Source: Hymenopellis radicata
Taxonomy: Eukaryota; Basidiomycota; Agaricomycetes; Agaricales; Physalacriaceae
Length of the DNA stretch: 64,000 nt
Direction of reading: 5' to 3'
NCBI GenBank assembly: GCA_015501595.1
Contig: JADNRX010000090.1
Span: 62,001 to 126,000, forward strand
Position 1 is the stretch's first letter; each line of letters starts with the position of its first letter. A program made the position numbers and the translations under genes. Below, piece after piece: positions 26,673-38,344 of this stretch. The notes beneath the pieces are model-generated. The model saw only the letters and a program-made list of their open reading frames with translations. It did no database searches and was not told the origin of the DNA.

Positions 26673-26850
26673 GTCTGAAGAGGGTGACTCGAGGTTGGTC
26701 GGGGCGATTCACAGCAAGGACATGTATAAGTAGACGAGCAGCAAGTCGGCCCACAAAAATATTAGTTAGGGGCTATTATCGGCAACGACCGAGATGCAGG
26801 ACTCGACGGAACCAGTTCTTCAAACCCTGGATCCAGACTGTTCAGTCGAG

Positions 26851-27738
26851 AATGTCAGGCGAAAGAGGAGAACGTCCAACCGCCGGCGCCTCTGCCTCTA
26901 GAGGCGCCTCCGGAGGCAAACTCGGAGGCAGAGGCAGAGGCGACCAAGAGGCGACTAAAGACAGCCCGGCTAATCCAAAACGGACCAAAAGCCAGCCTGA
27001 AACGCGCCAAGTGATCTTTTATAAAAAGTGGCGAATATTACGGTCACCTGCTGGTATCGAGTACGCGCTGAGTACGCGTACATGTCTGTCTGTAGTCAAT
27101 GGAATTCTCAGTCCCCTTCATTTCTTTCTTCACCTTGGTTGCCCAGTGTGGCATTATCGCTGTCAATCTTGGAACACGAACTCCGAGCATTAAGAATCGT
27201 GTTCAGCGTCGGGTGTGTAGGGAAAAGTTCGTGAGCAACGTTTCCAGGTAATAGTGCTTCACAACTTCAATGACATGTATTTCATGGATGTTCTGATAAG
27301 GGTAGTTTCTACGGCGTCCGCGCCCAGTATGAACATAGTACGTAGGGGTATTGCAGTCTACATGGATGATTACGACAGGTTCGGAGGCTTGGGCAAGCGA
27401 GAGAGTAACACCACGCCGGGAGAGGACCAAGGTCCCGAGAGAAGACTGTGGTTGTATATGATAAAGGCTTGGTGAGGTGGCGACTCGTCGAGCAGCGCGA
27501 CGAGCTCGACGAGGAGCATGGTGATGATGAGAAGGAAAGGAAGGAACGTACCTGCCCCACGTTGCACCGAATCGCCTCGGAGCCGATCGACCGAAGTTGC
27601 TCTTGGCTGGCACTGCTTCGCACTTGCCTCTGGGATTGCCTCTGTGTTGCCTCTGGTGGATGCCTCTGAGTGTCCTTGCTTTCCTTTGAAAAACCCGAAT
27701 TTGCCTCTCGTAGGCAGAGGCGCTCGCGGTCTGACATT
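26851..27738. mobile_element. Inverted-repeat element rich in GCCTCTG/CAGAGGC, probably a non-autonomous DNA transposon
   Basis: The ends mirror each other: AATGTCAG at 26851 and CTGACATT ending at 27738, then an inner inverted repeat, 26886-26905 against 27703-27723, matching at about 20 of 21 positions. The left part adds more GAGGCAGAGGC copies (to about 26965), and the right part has four spaced TGCCTCTG copies at 27608-27668. No target duplication is obvious. The middle has weak open frames on both strands and no recognisable protein. Confidence 0.6.
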
Positions 27739-28146
27739 GACCGAAAGAGATATTCGTTGGTATTCAGATGCCTTGGAGCCTGGAGGGTTATCATAATATA
27801 TAGTTCTGCTGAGTTACAAGGAGTTCAGACCAAACATCGCATGGGCGCATAACCCGACTCGGAATCCTTGGGAATTTAGGCCAAGGCACGATAACATTCA
27901 TCTCAAAACAGAAGAGGTATATATAAAGCTGAAATATTAACGTATCGCAGCCTGGCCGCCACATTCAGGATAGCACGGAAGATCGCGGCGTCCTGCAAGT
28001 ATGGGTGCGACGACTCGTCGACCGTTGTACACAGACTCGTTCATACCCCGCAGTCCTTATATAAACATGAGAGCCGAAGATGCACCTTGTTAGGTATATG
28101 CAAAACATATCTATTTCTAAGTATGTACTTGTCCTAGACAAACAGT
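27739..28146. other. Intergenic region
   Basis: About 400 bp, AT-rich, downstream of the kinase-like gene. Nothing supportable. Confidence 0.5.
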
Positions 28147-29952
28147 TCAAGGAAGATCCAACAGTGTCCGGAAGTTGGAAAGCTCCCGGCACATACCTCC
28201 CTCGCATTCATGCCCTACTTCTGAAAATGCGAAGTCTATAATACGAAGCTCTCCTGATTTCGACATTATTAGATTTCGCAGCTCAAGGTCTGCATGCCAA
28301 ACCCCGTTGGCATGAATCTCGAGGGCATGCTTCCACAGCGTCTCCCTAATAATCAATTAGCTCCAGACCTTTTGATGCATGTGCAAACTCGCCGTTGCTG
28401 AAGGGAGAGCTGGTGAATGTCAGAGACCTTGTTCCCACAATGCTCTATAACGAGGGCTGTCCAACCCTCCCCCTCGAATAAGCCAACCATCCGCGGGAGT
28501 ACACGGCCTTGGAGAGAGGCAAGGACGGTGCTGTATATGTGATGTTCATGTCGCAGGTCCGCCTCTCCCGCAAAACCGGGGGGTATTGTCTTGATGATCA
28601 GAGGCAATGAACCGATGGTTCCGGCGAAGACGACACCAGTTCCACCCTCACTCATACGTTCGTGTACAAGCAGTACCGGAGAGGGAGTCGCCCCCAGAGG
28701 TAGTTGAAGGGACAGTGGGAGGGCTGCCTGTGCGTCGAAATGCTCCTCTAACTCCTTGTGGGCCAACGGTACGGCTTCATGGGGTGGAGGCGGCAAGTCG
28801 GGTGGGGAGCCGAGGGGCGAGTGGATGGCAGTTCGTGACAACTGTAATGTCGTAAACTCGTAGCCAGGCATAGAGAACCAGACATGAAGGTTCTTGACCG
28901 CTGTTAGCTGAGCAGATAATCTGAGTGATCATTGAACGTACGGATACTCCACTCATCATTGTCATGCCCTGCTCCCGTGCCGCCTGGTTGTCCTCTGTGA
29001 CATAACCTAATATCTTACGAATGGCGAGGGTAAGATCTTGGTTGTCGCCTGGTGAGCACGCAGCGGGAACCGGTATCGCTAATGTTGCCACATCCACCAA
29101 TGGTATATCTCCTGGCACGAGCATCATCCCGAGAGTGGTGACAAAGAGCCTATCAATCGTCAATAGGCCGGAACATAGAACGCCATATCGAGTGGGCTCC
29201 TCCGACTTGCAACGTTGGAAAAGAAGGGCCCCATCACCGCCGAAAAGGAAGCCCCAATATAAATTGGAGTCGGACATCGCGACTGCTAACTGTGGTAGAA
29301 TGCTGAGCGCGTATTTGGAGTTTGAGTACATACATACCTTGTAGAACACCGCTCTGCCCTGCTCCTCCTTTGCCTTCCGTTTGAGCTGCTTCCCTGTGGG
29401 GCTATTGGCTATGTTGAGGATCTGCGGCGCGCAGTGCTCAAAAGCTAACCACGACTTATCTTCGCCAACAAATCCAGAACCATCACTGAAAGTAACGCGG
29501 TCAGGTTTCTGGTCATGGAGGGCGTGTTGCTCCATAGTACGGACGCCCCGGGCAGACCCATAGACCGCCTTCAGAAAATCCGTGGCGTCATCTATAATTC
29601 TCCGCGCAATCATGGCAACATCCACCTCCGTTGTCACGACCCGATCGCCAAAGAGTTTCCCCACTCTCTTTTGGAGAATAAGCTGCACCTCGCATAGCTC
29701 CCGCGCGGCCTCCAAATCAATGGTATTCGTGGCGATATCCGTAGTGAGGGTATTCGCGAGCGATTTCTCGAGGAGCTGGTCAAGGTTGTCGACCTGTATT
29801 GCGAATGCTGGTAGGCGGTCGAGAGAGGGAGCGATTATGGGGGCGTACGGCACCGTGGCGGTGGAAACCGCATTTCCGCGTTGCGGAGCAGTGTATTCAT
29901 AAGCAGTTGAGATAGTTTCGAGAAGGCGGTCGCCCGACGTGGTGTCGTCCAT
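28147..29952 (-). CDS. Protein-kinase-fold protein, Agaricomycete-type hypothetical
   Basis: The first 250 or so residues (29000-29952) resemble nothing I know. The C-terminal part is a kinase-like fold: LPLIIKTIPP (possible beta-3 Lys), ALVIEHCG hinge, then HADLELRNLI (H-x-D..N catalytic loop) and LRIIDFAFSEV in place of DFG. The short spacing and the ending HECEGGMCRELSNFRTLL are typical of mushroom-specific kinase-like proteins related to phosphotransferases. Splicing joins an exon ending near 28945 to one starting near 28900, and the last exon is about 28147-28345. The exact donor of the middle intron is unclear. Substrate and role are unknown. Confidence 0.65.
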
Positions 29953-30484
29953 GTCAGGTCGGCAACGAGTTCAGATAGCAAGGGGTTCAGAACGCGTGAG
30001 GAGACTGAGGGAATCAGAGAGCGACGCCCCTATTGTGGGGAACCACGACGCAGGCCTCTACACATTGAGCTGATTTCTTGTCGCGCAAGGGGAGAAATAT
30101 GCAGTGCAACGAAAAGTAAGTGTCAAGTAGTCAGTACTCAGTGAGCAAAAGGGACTCTCGGAGACAATGAACGGGTTGTTGAAAGAAGGAGTGGACGAGT
30201 CTATTTCGTTACCCGGCGGCCCGTTGCCACATGGCCTCAGATGACTTGCTCAGGTCTTCCAACATCCAATGATCCAGGCTCCAGCCTTTTTTCTGATTTA
30301 TTGTTGCAACGCGTTCGCATCGTCTCGAGCTCTACTAACAAAGACGAAAGGTGCATAATTCGCCGCCACAGCAAGTTCGCCCCGGCAGACGTATGTATGG
30401 TACTCGGAGTCCGTTCCCGATAACCCGATCCAGATGACCCGAAATTCGCTTTGTGCTTTGTTTTAATCTGCTCTCAACCTCACC
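29953..30484. other. Divergent promoter region
   Basis: About 530 bp between the kinase-like gene and the dehydrogenase, which are transcribed away from each other. No gene seen. Confidence 0.6.
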
Positions 30485-32060
30485 ATGCAAACCGCCGTCC
30501 GATTTCACCCACCGTCCTACGACATCCGTGTTGAGCAGATTCCCTCCCCAAAGTGATCTCGGCCTCGTCTACGATCTTGAAGCCTTCGTTGACTGGCCTT
30601 TTTCAGGATCTGTGATCCAGACGATGCTATCGTGAAAGTTCAAGTAAGTCCCTCTATCCGGAAACAGTGCAGCTCAATCAGCTGAATCGAAGCGCAGTTT
30701 TCTGGATTATGCGGTAGGCTTCCTCTCCTCCCGAACGGTGGCTCTTGTTGAACCTTGACGCAGGAAGTGACCTACACGTTTACCGCGGACACGAAGCAGT
30801 TGATCAAATGTGAGATGGAACTACTCCGCCAGCCGCCGGACCGTTATGTTAATCCGCGCGTCGCAGAGTGACCTCGGGGCACGAGTTCATCGGAGAAATC
30901 GTCGAGCTTGGATCCAACTTCAATGAGAACGCCGTTGATCGTCCTCGCTTGTACTCGACGCTGAAAGTTGGTCACAAGGTGGTGTCGCCATTCACAATCA
31001 ACTGTGGCGAATGCCAGTAGGTCTTGTTTGAAGCTCGTGTCATACTCCGCTAATGTGACGGGCGCCTGTAGATTTTGCCGGCTAGGGATCACTTGCCGTT
31101 GCTTGGAAAGCAAACTGTTCGGTTCTCCGTCTTTGGAGGGTGCTCAAGCCAGTATGTGCGCATACCGAAGGCTGGTGGAACGCTCTTCAATTTGTCCGAC
31201 CCCGCCCTTAAGGAGAAATATGCGAACTTTTCCTCCATTTCCGATAGCTCTCTTCTCTTCCTCGGTGATATCCTCCCAACCGGCCTTTTTGCAGCTGTTC
31301 AAGCCCTCCATCACCCAAAGCTCTTGCCTGCAATTTTGGGTACTCCTTGGCCAGACCATCTTGTTGGGCGAATTCTTCGTCTGATATTCAACCTGACGAT
31401 ACGATCCTGACCTTTGCTGTTGTTGGCCTGGGTCCGGTCGGCGTATGTACAGTCATCGCTCTGCTCGACCAGTTGGCGAAGAAACAGCTTCGCTACCGCA
31501 TTGTTGGGATTGATCTCGTACAATCAAGGAGAGAAAAGATGACATCGATCTACGAGATGGTCAATAAAGCTGAAAATTACAGTCTGGGCACCTTTGTTGC
31601 CCAAGGCGTCGAGGAAGCCAAGGTGACGGTCACGAATGGACATCAGGCGTGGGGTGCAACGCCGTTCTCGAGATTGTCGGTCACAACAGTGCGCTGGCAT
31701 TGGCATACGATCTTGTGCGTCCCTTTGGTGTGATTTCCTCTGTTGGTGTGCATGGCGAACGGCCTTTCCCATTGACTGGCGGTAATCTTTACGACAAGAA
31801 CGTTTCCTTGGACTTTGGGCGTTGCCCAGCCCGATCCATGTTACCAATGGCGTTTGATTTACTAGGTCAGATTGATTCCTTTTTACGCACCTCGGCTAAC
31901 ACCGAAAATGACAGTGAAACGTCAAGACGTGTTTGGAGGTGTAGGCGGGGAATCAAGTCTCGTAGACCGCGTTGTTGGTTTCGAACAAGCCGTAGATCTA
32001 TACAGTGCATTTGACAAGGGACAAGTAGGCAAGATCTTATTTGATCCATGGAAACAGTAG
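30485..32060 (+). pseudogene. Zinc-binding alcohol dehydrogenase (GroES-like) with three reading-frame breaks
   Basis: Spliced from the ATG at 30485, the protein reads as a medium-chain zinc dehydrogenase: SGLCGSDLHVYRGHE and TSGHEFIGEIVELG, then FAVVGLGPVGVC (NAD-binding), CNAVLEIVGHNSAL and a normal ending KGQVGKILFDPWKQ. Early introns and the last one (GTCAGATT..AATGACAG) look functional. However, the protein frame steps back by one base at about 31150, about 31350-31390 and about 31635, each equal to a one-base deletion, and together they restore the original frame. Either the gene is decaying or the assembly has errors. If functional it would oxidise or reduce an alcohol or aldehyde in the cytosol. 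It converges on the GH43 gene with 33 bp between stops. Confidence 0.75.
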
Positions 32061-32093
32061 AAACAGCAGAATCTGAATAGTAGAAAGGATGTA

Positions 32094-33738
32094 TTACACG
32101 ACAACCTACGTGCATTTTGAGTAAGTAATGGAAGACAGTGAGTTGAAGATCCTAAACTCTTACCGGCCATCCACTCGAGAAATCGAGGCGATTGATACCC
32201 AACTATACGGTAGTCAGCATCCAAACCTTGTGAAGAAGCTTAAGGACCTACAAAGCTGCCAGATGAGGTGTAGTAGTCTGTCAAAGAAGTATCAGATACG
32301 AACACAAGTAACGGTTGGAAGCCTCACGATATACAAGTATGGGACCATCGCCATCGGTCATAATATCTTGACCACCGGGTCCGTAGATCTCGGAGGAGGA
32401 TCAAAGTACTGCAACGAAGTTTATTCCATACTCACATTGCCATGCGTTCCTAGGACAAGCGTGCCTCCACCTGCCGTGAGGGCTACGCCACTAGCATCCA
32501 CGTAGCCGGACGTTGGCCTATCAAAATGTTTAGCTCAGCTCTTGATAAGGACACGGCGCGTATATGTACGAAGTAGACCTGCCAACGCGAATATTGTACG
32601 TCGACGATGTACCCTGGCAGCATGTATCCCAGGAAGTGAACAGATAATAAAAGCTTCCGAATTTGTAGATGGCGCTAGCTTCGATGGCGCCACTGTTGGC
32701 AGTACGTTGAGCAATACCTGTTATGCCACTCGTAGCAAGTCCAGTAGAGGGAGAAACGCTGTTACTTGTTATGAGGATACATGGAAGCTCATTGCAGAAC
32801 GCACGACTCGATTTTGATTCCCGTCCAGAAGCTCCCAAATGAGAGATACCAGTTCGAGCCATCTGGGACTTCGAGTCAACGATGCGAAATCATGACGCGA
32901 AAACGAGACTCACCGACGAGAAGACTAGACAAATACGAATGTCAGTCTTGTTGTAGACTTGCGAATACATACGTACTTCGGGTCGATAGCCTACAGGGAA
33001 AAGTCCGTGAGTTCCTGGGCGAAGATGTGTAGAGAAGAACTAACATTATAACCGCTGCTAGTAGTCGTTGAAGTGACGAGACCCTTGTTCGTGAAACTTC
33101 CTGTGATTCCCTTAGACGATCCAACTATTTTAGATTGAAGATTGAGTTACCCGGCAGGCCAGTACTCGAAGTCGCATAGAATATGGCCGACTGAGTACAA
33201 ACATCAACATCGAGATTCTTCCTATGCAGGACTGTCGGTACGTACGTGTGATGAACCAAAGGTGGAAGCCGAATAATACAGCTGGGGGGGATGAGCTGCG
33301 AGAAATGGCCTGAGGAAAACAATGAAACGTACGTGGAATGTGCTCCCGTCATAATAACAATCAGGAGCCCACAAAGACCTATCAAGTTTCATTGAGCTAA
33401 ACGACAAACGCATCGAACGGAGGAGTCGAACCCGCCAGAAACACCAGTATAGGTGTCAGTCCAACTCGCACCGTTGGGCCAAACAAGTCCTCGATAAGTC
33501 CACGCAGTTCTGTCGGGAGAGGTACGAATCTCAATGCCAACTCCCGTCGCTGAGCAAGATCGAATGAGTTGAAATCTCGACATGAGATGGAAGACCTACA
33601 GAACACAAAGTACGTCCCACTGCTATCTTTACACATCGTGGGGTCGTGGACAGCAGTGTTGCCGGTCACCGTCCCCGGACCAACCTGTGCGGAACAGAGC
33701 GCCACGAATAAGAGCAGGAACGCGATGACTCTCTGCAT
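32094..33738 (-). CDS. GH43 endo-1,5-alpha-L-arabinanase, secreted
   Basis: [18 protein letters not shown] is a signal peptide. The mature part shows GH43 hallmarks in order: [19 protein letters not shown] (catalytic base Asp), [19 protein letters not shown] (pKa-modulating Asp), [27 protein letters not shown] (catalytic acid Glu) and [16 protein letters not shown], ending [12 protein letters not shown]. It would cut arabinan side chains of pectin outside the cell. About ten introns, some leaving exons under 60 bp, give a continuous frame by eye; some junctions (33000-33120) are uncertain. The start at 33738 was chosen because it opens the signal peptide; an upstream in-frame ATG at 33855 is unlikely. 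A decayed relative lies at 38345-38932. Confidence 0.83.
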
Positions 33739-34306
33739 TGAAGAATTACAAGTCTCTACCCCGGCATTTGAACGCGCATCCTTTATGTATGCAAGCGCCA
33801 CCAGAAATAATCCGAAGAAACTTGTAATATCCAGGTCTTGTGTCCCATGAAGCATGCGGAGATCTCGTCACGGAGACCATTTGGCTATAGGCTGCATCGT
33901 TCCGTCACCGGACCGTGTTTTTGCATACAGGTAGCGGGATTTAACCGTGTTAATATAACACGAGGAATACACCTTCATGCAATGCATCCGAGCGAGGTGG
34001 GGCGCGGTAGACCAACCTGACCACACGCGAAGGATGATGATGGGAGGACGATGGATAATGTGGCTGTGCTACGTTACCTACTGCTCCGTCCGAGATCCTC
34101 ACTGTCGAAATCCCGCTCTCTTTCATCTCCTTTGGAACCTTCGAGAAGATAGCCTAATCGTAAGTTGTCGAGAATCCACTGAGCAACGTCCTGCATCCAG
34201 GGACCTCGCTTTGCTTCCAAAACATCTTTGAGAACAATGTCAGAAAACAGATCAACTTTTAAGATGTCAAATAGAATACAGAATCAACTAGAGCATACCA
34301 GAACCA
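33739..34306. other. Region between GH43 and the Crinkler-type gene; possible extra exon
   Basis: On the minus strand 34100-34250 reads as an open segment of about 50 codons (LKDVLEAKRGPWMQDVAQW followed by ILDNLRLGYLLEGSKGDE, then a stop) preceded by an AG. It looks protein-like and could be an alternative last exon of the Crinkler-type gene, but that gene's frame already stops at 34307. Otherwise nothing is seen. Confidence 0.35.
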
Positions 34307-36230
34307 CTAAACGACGACTCGGAATCCATGCAGGGAATGAAATGTGTAGCCAACAACACGGAACGTCGAAAGCCGCTGATGAGCAACATTTGTATAGCTT
34401 ATACCCAACTCTTCACTCAGCTTATGTGAGTCCAACTGCTGTAGCTCTTCCAGTCTTCCCTTGGCCTCAGCCACAAGCTTTTGTAGACGCTCGGAGCGGG
34501 TGCCAATGAGACAATACAGCACCTCGTCAAACCCGTCCACTGCAACGTTTGCCCCTTCTGGCAGTCGCGCAATGGTTCGCAACATCGTCCCAAAGTTCCG
34601 AGTATGTGAAGCACTAGGAGAGGTTTGGAGAAGACCCAGCGTCTTGTCAGTAACGAGAATGGCGTCAACCGCTGCACTGAAGTTGAGGGCTTTGGGCTGG
34701 AGGTACAGCGGACGAACGTCGAACCGCCGAGGCTCAGAAACAAAATTGGTGGCTTTGCCGATGAGCTGCGATGTTCCAGCAATACGACGGCCGAAAGTGA
34801 ATGGGAGCCACGCAGCTTGACTGGCAAGGGCGCGGTGCATCATTCTTTCCAGCAGCTTCCCGGCTATTGAGCGAGTGCTGTCAATGTCAAGAGCGGCAGG
34901 CAGTTGGCCTTGTAGCCTCTCGAGGTGGTGCTCTGAGACTGCGAGCTCAAACACCTGGTGTGCGATATATGCAGAACGATACTCGACACGATAGTCCGTC
35001 CGTTGGAAGACAGCTCGTCCTGAGGCCTTGTCGATCACAACCAGAGGTTGAATGAGGAACACGCGATGATGCTTGCCGTCGCTGCCGTCCTCGAGGTGAA
35101 AACTGAAAATGTTGCCACCTAGGACAGCATTGATGTCTTTTGTGATGGACTGCTGCGTCGGGGGATGCCAAGTAGCAAAAAGACTTCGTGGAACTGGCCC
35201 TCCTGTATCGAACCTGTTCTTGATGTCCTCACGAGGAATCCCGATCCGTTCCCTTTTGTTTCACAATGTCAGTGTGGATTGATTTGATGTCAAAGCAGAG
35301 ATGGAACGAACGTTGCAGCAGCAATCTCTTTATTGGTCCATGCCAACATAAACCACTTTTGCGCGTCGAAGTGATCAACAAAACGTCTCATGGCAGGTTC
35401 TTGTGGCGACGAGGTCCACACAACACAACGTGCATCGCCGACTACTGGAGGTGGCTGCCAGTTGGGGTGGTCTCCTCCATTTACATCGATGAGTACCCAG
35501 CTTTGCTGGATAGCTTCGAGGATCTTGTCGTCACGCTCCGGGAGTTTGTGCGACGAATATTGGACGCCATTAGCTGAGAAGTAGTACATGGACTTGGGGG
35601 AGATGATGAACAACACAGACTGTCTAGAAGCAAGCAAATAGTACAGCATGTAGTACGCCCCGAAAGTTTTGCCTGTCAGAAGCAATGCATGAGCAGGAAA
35701 CCCAGTGCAGAGAGAACCTACAACTTACCAATCCCGGGCTGGCCGGTGACAAAGAAGCGAAGTGGATAATAAGTGTGGGCCGACTCGGAGCGTTGATTGC
35801 GAAGGCAGGTGATGGCATGCTTCATGAACAAGCGATACTCATCCCTAATTATAAATGCTGCGCGGTCGCGATGACGGAGTACCTCGTGGCGGAGTGCGCT
35901 CTCGAAGACGAGGGCCGGGTGGGCTTTCAAATCGATGAAGCGGACTCCCGAGGGCTTTTCACCGCTTTGGGCTTGGCCATCGCCTCCTTCGCTGCCATCC
36001 AAGGAATCAACATCCATCGAGTCCTCCTCTGTCGGATTATTACCGAGCCATCCATCGTCCGCTGGTAGGGCTTCTATGAACTGGAGCAGGGCGGGAGGCT
36101 CGCCCACCGAGTCCTCTATGAGGCCAACGTCACTGTCGTGTGGCCATAGCGCATCGTAGAAAGCTTCGCTACAACATTGAAACCCATGGAGAGGAGAAAC
36201 AGACGTTGTTGACGTATCGGCTGGAGTCAT
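34307..36230 (-). CDS. Crinkler/RHS-type effector-like protein: P-loop NTPase plus predicted PD-(D/E)XK-like nuclease
   Basis: Across a 56 bp intron (about 35671-35728) the exons join to form FFVTGQPGIGKT, a Walker A motif. SWVLIDVNGGDHPNW is a Walker B candidate, and VVWTSSPQEPAMRRF follows. The C-terminal half (34310-34900) has a Glu in GKLLERMMHRAL, then AAVDAILVTDKTLGLLQTS, the placement of catalytic residues in the nuclease domain of Crinkler-RHS proteins; the usual Lys is not evident. The N-terminus is acidic and has no signal peptide. Published comparative work describes this NTPase-nuclease class in fungi and oomycetes as effectors or conflict proteins; the role here is inference. The start at 36230 is preferred; 36350 is in frame upstream. 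Confidence 0.7.
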
Positions 36231-36807
36231 GATGATGGTAGTAACTGGTGCAAAGGCTGACGCCAGGGTGAGACAACGAGAATGAGTGAGACGAAAGAGC
36301 TGAAGCCGCGCGTCACAATGGTAGCAGTCATACTTTTGATGGGAGTCCAAATATCTTCCCGTACTGCTATACGAGGTTGATGAGCCCGAGTCCAGGAAAA
36401 TATGGTTAGTCAGTCAGTCAGTCAGTGCACTCGTGGCAATGAGTGGCGAACACCTAAAAACGCGAGGAACAGCACTGTATGAGGTTGTACTGGCTGGCAA
36501 CCACTGATGACATGACTCCAATCTAAATACGAGGACGGCGCATTGTGAATGACCTCCGTAATCTCCGGCAAATCGATCCTCTGATTACCATCCAGGCGCG
36601 CTCTTAACCTCTAGAGGTGAAGCGTAGGGCCTCAGCCCGCTAACAAACGGCATGAATTGAAGAAATCTTCAGTTGATGAATCTGAGCGAAGTGCGGGTGA
36701 ATGCACCATGTCGTGTGGCGTCTTTTGAATGCTAGCTGGGATGAATCGCAATGGAATATGAGTTTTTATTCTAGGGGTATGCCCCGTCCCACCGTTGATC
36801 TGATACA
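36231..36807. other. Intergenic region with a short microsatellite
   Basis: About 580 bp without a gene. It includes a (AGTC)5-like tract at about 36408-36427. Confidence 0.6.
36408..36427. repeat. Tetranucleotide microsatellite (AGTC)n
   Basis: Five near-perfect consecutive AGTC units. Confidence 0.8.
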
Positions 36808-38202
36808 TTATAGTCCTAGCTCATCAGCGTAAGGAAGAGTAGCGACGTCACCGACCGCCACATAGATGGGCTTCGCTGCAACGAAAGCAGATGCTGCTTT
36901 GGAAACGGAGGCGCTGGTGACAGCGTCGAATGGTTTCAACAAAGCATCAATAGAGGCATCGGACCCGGAGAGAACCTAAAACAACTTTTAATCTGAGAGG
37001 GTCACGGTCAACAGACATTGCAGACCTTAGATCCTAACACGTTCAAGAGACCCTCCCTGCTTTCGACAGCGGAAGCAGCAGCAAACTTGGCCTTGGCTGA
37101 AGCCTTAGCAAAGTCTTCCTTGGAGAGGCCCTTGGCAGCAGCCTTCAGCGCTGCAACGGCGGCTGAACCAGCGGTCTTCACATCACTGCCTTGGATGAGG
37201 AATCCAAACAAGGTAGCATCAGTGTAGGGAAGGTAAACGGTCTGAACGGTGGTGCCTGTAGGAATGGCGGAAGAGATGGGGGAAATCCCGCTTGACCATT
37301 TGATAGAGGGCGTGGGTGACAAGTACGCGTTCAAGGCAGCAATGTTAGAGCTCGTGGCACCGGTAGCGCCGAAACCGACAAACACGGTGGGGACGCCATG
37401 GGCAGCGACGCGAGATTCACCACCGAAGTATGATGAAGCTGGAGACGCAGATGAGGTGGATGGCTGGGCAGCATGGCTATAGCGTTTCACGAGCTCAGAG
37501 AGGACGCTCTGGTCGATACCAGTACCGAGGACAGCGACGTTGCCGAAAGCGCTGTGAGCGAATGCAGAAACGTCATCGACAGTGACGCGGTGGTTGGCAA
37601 AGAGGGACGCGCCGAGACCGTTGCGGAAGGCAAGGGCATGAGCAAGGTCAACAGCTGTTACGCCAGGGTTTCCAGCAGCCTCAGCAGTTTCGCTCTCGAC
37701 AATGGGTGCAACGTATTCCTCGTATTCGTGACGGGTAAATTTGGCGGACTGGACGAACTCGGTAAGGAGTTTGACGAAAAACTCCCTATTAACAATGAGA
37801 AGATGACAACAAGAGTTGGAGAACTACATACTCATCGCCGCGAAGGAATTCGGCAGTCAAGGCGAGGTGTTCGCGCGACAAGGACGCCGACAGCACACCA
37901 CCGTACAATTCACTCTCCCGGATGCTCCCTAAAGCGGAACGAGATTTGGTGCTCTGTAATGCTGTTAGACAAGAAATACCCTTGAATAGCTTCGAAAATA
38001 CCTTGAAAGTAAAGTTTTTGAGAGCATGGGCAACACCGGCTTTAGACTCGAATCGGGTGCCGCCTTTCACGAGGAATGTCACCGACGACGTGGGTTGGTT
38101 GGCGTCGACCGAGGCGACTTTGTAACCGGCGCTGTCGACGACAGTGGCAAAGGAACGCGCTATGCGGTGCGCATTGCGTGTCGACGACTTGAACGCAAGC
38201 AT
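36808..38202 (-). CDS. QCR2: Ubiquinol-cytochrome c reductase core protein 2 (complex III)
   Basis: This is the M16-peptidase-like core subunit 2 of the mitochondrial bc1 complex. It starts with an Arg/Ser-rich presequence (MLAFKSSTRNAHRIARSFAT), followed by SSVTFLVKGGTRFE, GVAHALKNFTFK and TKSRSALGSIRE, conserved in QCR2. Downstream come SYFGGESRVAAHGVPTVFV and a C-terminal KPIYVAVGDVATLPYADELG. The zinc HXXEH motif of active M16 proteases is absent, as expected for core 2. Introns at about 37945-38000, 37780-37830 and 36976-37026 give a continuous frame. Stop at 36808-36810. Confidence 0.92.
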
Positions 38203-38344
38203 TGCCAGTTGGTGAAGATGATGTTACAGACGCAGAACTTTCCCGAGGTGCGCCGGCGAAAACCGGCCAAATGTGTGACAGCTGATTGGCTGGCACCGAG
38301 GTCTAGACAACCTCTAACTCGGTACTTTCAATAGTGGATTCAAA

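Noticed and set aside
26684..27193. 169-codon open frame upstream of ERG1
   Set aside because: Its middle is translated from the palindromic GCCTCTG repeat; composition is low-complexity and no family is recognised.
33405..33445. tRNA gene suggested by a perfect B box (GGTTCGACTCC) on the minus strand
   Set aside because: It lies in an intron of the GH43 gene, and no acceptor stem, A box at the right distance or cloverleaf can be drawn.
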